A DNA stretch of 64,000 bases. Origin: Gilliamella apis (GTDB taxonomy: Bacteria; Pseudomonadota; Gammaproteobacteria; Enterobacterales; Orbaceae). Under the pieces are notes generated by a model. The model was not told the DNA's origin, ran no database searches, and worked only from the letters and a program-made list of their open reading frames with translations. How positions within the stretch are numbered: the stretch's first letter is position 1; every line of letters starts with the position of its first letter. Positions 60,172 through 64,000 of this stretch are shown piece by piece. Position numbers and translations under genes: made by a program. The stretch spans positions 1,674,001 to 1,738,000 of the forward strand of contig NZ_CP132381.1 of assembly GCF_030758615.1 (NCBI RefSeq), read 5' to 3'.

Positions 60172-61014
60172 CTATTTTGAAAATTCAGATTTGAGTTGAA
60201 TCATAATCTCACCGTCAATGGCAAACTCATGCATTGATGCTGGGTATTGTTGCTGTTTTACCTCTTGGCAATAATCGGCAAATGCTTGCTTCATTTGATC
60301 ACCGATTGGCGCAAAAGATTTAACAAATTTAGATGATACGCCATCATACATTGACAACATATCTTGATAAACTAACACTTGACCATCACAACCATGACCA
60401 GCACCAATACCGATCGTTGGTATGCTAACAAGTTCAGTAATAAATTTAGCCAAATCGGCAGGTACACATTCGAGTAAAATAGCTGTAGCACCGGCTTGTT
60501 CAACTGCTAATGCATCCAAAATTATATCTTTAGCCGCTTGGTAATCTCTACCTTGTACTTTGTAACCGCCTAATGCTAATACTGATTGTGGCATCAAACC
60601 AATATGGGCAATAACGGGAATCGATGCTTGAGCAATCATCTTAATATGTTCACAAAATGCTCGCCCCCCTTCTAGTTTTACAACCTGTGCATTGCCTTCT
60701 TGAATCAAACGGCCAGCATTATGTACAGCATCATAAATAGAAGCATGGTAAGACATAAACGGTAAATCCGTCACAACTAACGCGTTTTTAGCGCCTTTTG
60801 CCACAGCTTTAGAGTGATGAATCATATCTTCCATGGTGACAGAAACCGTACTTTCATAACCTAGCATCACCATTCCTAATGAATCACCAACTAATAAACA
60901 ATCTACACCGCTATCGTCCATCAATTTTGCCGTTGTGTAGTCATAAGCAGTTAACATGGTGATCTTTTGTTGATTTTGTTTGCGTTGTTGTAAAGTTAGA
61001 ATTGTATTTTTCAA
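60172..61014 (-). CDS. panB: Ketopantoate hydroxymethyltransferase
   Basis: 280 residues. It adds a hydroxymethyl group from methylene-tetrahydrofolate to ketoisovalerate. Motifs: TAYDYTTAKLMDDSGVDCLLVGDSLGMVMLGY (about 21-52, in parts), EGGRAFCEHI, HIGLMPQS and GIGAGHGCDGQVLVYQDML. Its start overlaps the preceding reductase-like gene by four bases. Confidence 0.96.
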   Translation of the reverse strand: MKNTILTLQQRKQNQQKITMLTAYDYTTAKLMDDSGVDCLLVGDSLGMVMLGYESTVSVTMEDMIHHSKAVAKGAKNALVVTDLPFMSYHASIYDAVHNAGRLIQEGNAQVVKLEGGRAFCEHIKMIAQASIPVIAHIGLMPQSVLALGGYKVQGRDYQAAKDIILDALAVEQAGATAILLECVPADLAKFITELVSIPTIGIGAGHGCDGQVLVYQDMLSMYDGVSSKFVKSFAPIGDQMKQAFADYCQEVKQQQYPASMHEFAIDGEIMIQLKSEFSK

Positions 61015-61856
61015 GGTAACAGCTCCAGTTCTAATTGATGATAGTCCCTATTAGGATGTTTTTGCCGACTAAGATTAAGTAATACTGTCGATAATTGTTG
61101 GTATAAAGGTTTTATATCAGCAGGTAAGTTGAGTAAATGTTGTTTTATAGTATTTGCATCATTGCGTTCAACCGGACCTGTTAATGCATTTATAGTACCA
61201 ACATTACAAATATTTTTGGCATTCGCTAAAAATAGATCATGCCATGCTTGTTGGCAAAAGTGGGGATCTAAACCACACCATGCCAACATATCACTGCCAA
61301 CTTGAGCTAAGGCAATGACATGATTACTTAGCATAACGCAAGCAGCATGATAAAGCGCTTTATGTTCTGCCGATAATATTGCTATCGCATTAACCAAAGG
61401 TGATAACATCTGTTGTAATTTAGCTAATGCTAAGGGATTATTGGTTTCTAAAGTGAAAGATACCTTAGCCATGTCCTTGTAGCAGATAAAACGATCATAA
61501 ATTGCCGATAAAGGGTGTAGCGAAAATGCTAAAGGATGAACAATATGATCGATAGTAAATAACTGCGATGTCAGCAAACCACTGCAATGGCCAACTAATT
61601 TATTCTCAATCGGCAATCGACTAAGCTCTTGCCATACAGAACTAATTTGACTATCCGGCACTGTCAAAAATAGACAATCACAATCCTCTACTAAGTTAGA
61701 TAAAGTTACATATGCTTCACTACCAATAAATTCACTTGCCGCTTGTGTTTGTTGATAATCACGACTATAAAAACCAGTAATTTGCAGACCACAAAGACTA
61801 AAATATTTAGCCAAAGTACAACCCACTTTACCTGCGCCAATAAAACCAATATTCAT
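61011..61856 (-). CDS. panG: Ketopantoate reductase-like protein (PanG type, Rossmann plus DUF2520)
   Basis: About 281 residues. N-terminal Rossmann fold with MNIGFIGAGKVGCTLAKYFS, then a C-terminal helical DUF2520-type domain (SAEHKALYHAACVMLSNHVIALAQVG, ALTGPVERND). I recall that the alternative ketopantoate reductase PanG belongs to this group and is often found with panB and panC, as here; the assignment is strengthened by the four-base overlap with panB. Start is ATG 61856; a TTG at 61868 also fits the frame. Confidence 0.72.
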   Translation of the reverse strand: MNIGFIGAGKVGCTLAKYFSLCGLQITGFYSRDYQQTQAASEFIGSEAYVTLSNLVEDCDCLFLTVPDSQISSVWQELSRLPIENKLVGHCSGLLTSQLFTIDHIVHPLAFSLHPLSAIYDRFICYKDMAKVSFTLETNNPLALAKLQQMLSPLVNAIAILSAEHKALYHAACVMLSNHVIALAQVGSDMLAWCGLDPHFCQQAWHDLFLANAKNICNVGTINALTGPVERNDANTIKQHLLNLPADIKPLYQQLSTVLLNLSRQKHPNRDYHQLELELLP

Positions 61857-61956
61857 CTTTAATAACAAAAATTAAACGATGCGGCATTATAGCCTAATTT
61901 GATATAGATTCAATTTTTAACCAGAAAGACCAAGCAATATAGGATTAACTATGATT

Positions 61957-61982
61957 AAAAACCCCTCTTCTTAATTTTTTTG
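61957..61982 (+). repeat. Dispersed intergenic repeat
   Basis: AAAACCCCTCTTCTTAATTTTTTTG-type copy of the 2124 signature, upstream of panG. Confidence 0.4.
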
Positions 61983-62053
61983 GGGGGAATTTGCTGTGGG
62001 ATTTTTTAAATAGAAGAATTTAATTTGTTGTCAGTTTTTTATCTCGGTAATCA

Positions 62054-62084
62054 ATTCTAAACCGCTTTATAAGCGGTTTAGAAT
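62054..62084. terminator. Strong palindrome, possible terminator
   Basis: ATTCTAAACCGCTT (62054-62067), TAT, then its exact complement (62071-62084). There is no proper T-tract on either side, so it may be a weak terminator or a protein site. Confidence 0.4.
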
Positions 62085-62095
62085 AATGTAAATAA

Positions 62096-62293
62096 TTATT
62101 TACCTGGATAAAGAATAAATGGAACTTTTTGGTATTGCTTAGTTATCTTATCCCATGCTTGTAACTTTAATATACATAGGAATTTTTTCTCCTCTTGGGT
62201 CGGTATTGCCCCAATCGATAATAAATAATCTTTAGCATATTGCTTTTCAATGCTAAATGCATGCCTGTAAATCGCCAACCAGTAATACAACAC
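62096..62293 (-). CDS. Small hypothetical ORF
   Basis: A 65-codon frame from a GTG start (YYWLAIYRHAFSIEKQYAKDYLL...). It is basic and aromatic-rich, with no recognised family and no clear ribosome site. It lies divergent from ynfA. It may be a real small protein or a remnant. Confidence 0.35.
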   Translation of the reverse strand: MLYYWLAIYRHAFSIEKQYAKDYLLSIGAIPTQEEKKFLCILKLQAWDKITKQYQKVPFILYPGK

Positions 62294-62335
62294 ATTATGA
62301 TAAAATAGTTATATTGATTCTTTTAGGATTACATT

Positions 62336-62659
62336 ATGCTGAAAATTATTAGTCTTTTCTTTTTAACTGCTTTAGCTGAAATCTTTGGCTGCTATTGTGT
62401 CTATATTTGGTTCAAAAAAACAGCATCTCATTGTTTTTTGGGATTAGCTATACTAAGTTTAATGTTATTTGCTTGGTTACTATCATTACATCCAGAAGCA
62501 AGTGGCCGTATTTATGCTACCTATGGCGGTATCTATATTATCGTATCAATGATTTGGCTTAGATTGGTTGATAATGTTAAATTGTCTAGTTTTGACTTAA
62601 TTGGCGCGGGTATTATTTTATTGGGAACTGTGGTTATTATTTCCGGCTGGCGCTCATGA
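62336..62659 (+). CDS. ynfA: YnfA/UPF0060 small membrane protein
   Basis: A 107-residue protein with four helices, fitting the YnfA family of small drug-transporter-like proteins: LFFLTALAEIFGCYCVYIW at the N-terminus, AWLLSLHPEASGRIYATYGGIYI (about 42-64, in parts) and a C-terminal GAGIILLGTVVIISGW. Proposed as an efflux protein by likeness to SMR proteins. Confidence 0.88.
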   Translation: MLKIISLFFLTALAEIFGCYCVYIWFKKTASHCFLGLAILSLMLFAWLLSLHPEASGRIYATYGGIYIIVSMIWLRLVDNVKLSSFDLIGAGIILLGTVVIISGWRS

Positions 62660-62871
62660 TTTTATGAAAAATAGTTAACTAACTCTGATTATTTAAGTTT
62701 TATCAAAAGCTTTTGCTAAAAAATAAAGGAAATTTTCTATTATTAATATTCACTTGTTACAGTAATTATTTTAATTACCATGCAAAAATAATTATAATTA
62801 AATATTTTTCATATGGTTATTTTAATAATTGAGCTAAAAGATCGTCAAAACTGATTCAGTTAAGATAATAT

Positions 62872-62897
62872 AAAACCCTCTGATGAGGGTTTTTGAC
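62872..62897 (-). terminator. Terminator after lipoprotein gene
   Basis: AAAACCCTC (62872-62880), TGAT, GAGGGTTTT (62885-62893): bidirectional stem with A- and T-tracts. Confidence 0.85.
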
Positions 62898-62903
62898 TAT
62901 TTA

Positions 62904-63563
62904 TTATTCTGGTTTTGTTATCTCAACACGTTTATCAAAATCTTCATATACCAGAGTTTCCCCATTTTGAATCAACGAAGATACCGAAACATCAGATAGA
63001 TTAAATATTTGATTTTCATTTGCTTTTATATTATACCATGAATAAGGAAGGTAAGTTTTATTATTTGCCAAAATACCATGAACAACAATATCTTGATCTT
63101 TATTGATGTCATTATTTATGGTTATTTTTATTAGTGGATTTATATCAATAAATGATGCTTTTTTTTGACGTTCAAAATTATGTCTTAAATTATCTGACAT
63201 TTTAATTACCATTCCACCGCCAATATCCGTATTGGTAATTTGAATACCATCAACTGGATTTTTACCTCCAACCGTTATCGGAATTTCAAATAACGCTTTT
63301 GAATCCATTTTTTCAGTATAACATTCAATATATTTAGCATTATTAAACACTTTAGCAATAGCTTCTTTAGCATCCTTTACATCTGATGACTCTTGTCTTG
63401 AATCTTCATAACTTTTACATGACATAACTTCAACAATTAATTTTGATTGTACTGTTTTAGCCGATTCACTGTTAATGTCACTTAGATTTACTATTGGTGC
63501 AAGCTCGACTTTACAGCCAGTTAACGACATAACTATTGAGAGTGTTACTAATACTTTCTTCAT
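62904..63563 (-). CDS. Lipoprotein of unknown function
   Basis: A 219-residue lipoprotein: MKKVLVTLSIVMSLTGCKVELAP with the lipid-bearing Cys at residue 17. The mature part has VEVMSCKSYEDSR, KYIECYTEKMDS (further Cys) and IVVHGILANNKTYLPYSWYN. I have a faint memory of similar lipoproteins in phage and integrative elements, with the same SCxxYEDSR and ECY pattern; not certain. It is upstream of the partial gene at the window end on the same strand. Confidence 0.65.
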   Translation of the reverse strand: MKKVLVTLSIVMSLTGCKVELAPIVNLSDINSESAKTVQSKLIVEVMSCKSYEDSRQESSDVKDAKEAIAKVFNNAKYIECYTEKMDSKALFEIPITVGGKNPVDGIQITNTDIGGGMVIKMSDNLRHNFERQKKASFIDINPLIKITINNDINKDQDIVVHGILANNKTYLPYSWYNIKANENQIFNLSDVSVSSLIQNGETLVYEDFDKRVEITKPE

Positions 63564-63856
63564 ATGTTATTTCCTATTCATGTTTAAAAGCGCGACAAAA
63601 TAACAAAATCAAAACCCCATTTCAATGTCCTATATATAGACTAATTAAGCATTACTAAACAACTTTAATAAACTGAATAATGATTACATTTCATAATATT
63701 TTGTATAACCTTCATATTTATAATATTATTGAAATTGAAGCTCATTTGAAAATTAATTTAATAATTGTCAATTTTTCCGCTGCCATGAATGTTCTATTTA
63801 CAGTTAAAAAAATAGAAAATTAACAAATAGACTTTGCTTAATTTTTAAATTTAAGA

Positions 63857-64000
63857 CTAAGGTGTTACACAAGCAATACGGTATATATCGCCATATTGGT
63901 TAAAGTCATACACAAGCGGTATACCAAAATTCAAATGATTAATGATTGGTTTGCCATTATTGGCTGATACGGTTGCATTGCTTGCTTGACTGGCGGTTAA
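63857..64000 (-). CDS. 3' end of an unidentified gene
   Basis: 47 codons and a stop, open to the window edge: ASQASNATVSANNGKPI ... VYDFNQYGDIYRIACVTP. Codon use is coherent and no stop interrupts the frame, so this looks like the C-terminus of a real protein that begins outside the window. Ser/Ala/Asn-rich start followed by an aromatic C-terminus could suit a surface or tail-tip protein, but that is a guess. Confidence 0.55.
   Translation of the reverse strand, partial: LTASQASNATVSANNGKPIINHLNFGIPLVYDFNQYGDIYRIACVTP

Overview
The window reads as chromosome of a low-GC gammaproteobacterium of the Orbaceae type (Gilliamella-like, insect gut). This is an inference from the enterobacterial/pasteurellacean gene content (cysB-topA neighbours, MatP, SulA, HisLGDCBHAF(IE), YeeO, YnfA, Ynb proteins) combined with very AT-rich coding and intergenic DNA and plant-sugar functions. 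No rRNA or tRNA gene was seen, so the taxonomic call rests on protein likeness only.

Layout. 1-2.0 kb: end of an S-methylmethionine permease gene and homocysteine S-methyltransferase. 2.3-8.2 kb: a minus-strand PTS operon (PRD regulator, IIA, IIC, IIB, a YjbQ protein, a ribulose-phosphate-epimerase-like protein and a SIS-domain hexulose isomerase) of unknown substrate. 8.4-11.6 kb: AraC regulator, PEBP protein, riboflavin synthase, fluoride channel and an SOS-controlled sulA with two LexA boxes. 12.2-15.1 kb: a TetR gene divergent from a split, Tm-1-like gene pair, with a strong palindrome between them. 15.3-20.6 kb: DoxX, a DUF4261-like protein, an oxidoreductase, a WaaZ-like Kdo transferase, an isochorismatase-family hydrolase and an AsnC-type regulator. 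20.7-28.0 kb: the complete histidine operon with a His6 leader peptide and attenuator, but with hisG broken by one extra T. 28-32.3 kb: cysB, topA, matP. 32.4-35.9 kb: a frameshifted YtcJ-like amidohydrolase and an amino-acid/polyamine permease with a structured leader. 36-45.9 kb: an HPr gene, then a six-gene minus-strand operon joining a giant 2-hydroxyacyl-CoA dehydratase activase to ynbA, ynbC, ynbD, a small membrane protein and ynbB. 46-52 kb: queH, a short orphan type I-F CRISPR array, gene-poor DNA with small repeated ORF elements, two exported proteins and yeeO. 52.2-56.2 kb: ompW and a CRP-controlled xyloside transporter plus GH43 xylosidase pair. 56.2-61.9 kb: valS and a panG-panB-panC operon. 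62-64 kb: ynfA, a lipoprotein and the 3' end of a gene running off the window.

Working together: the his operon makes histidine only if the hisG lesion is suppressed or is an error. panG-B-C supply pantoate and pantothenate. The PTS and yagGH-like systems import and process plant sugars under probable CRP control. One perfect and two near-perfect matS sites, together with matP itself, suggest this DNA lies in the terminus macrodomain.

The main candidates for undescribed biology are the PTS/epimerase/isomerase operon, the activase-Ynb operon, the TetR/Tm-1-like locus and the family of small-ORF repeat elements. Two single-base frameshifts (hisG, amidohydrolase) need read-level confirmation before they are called pseudogenes.
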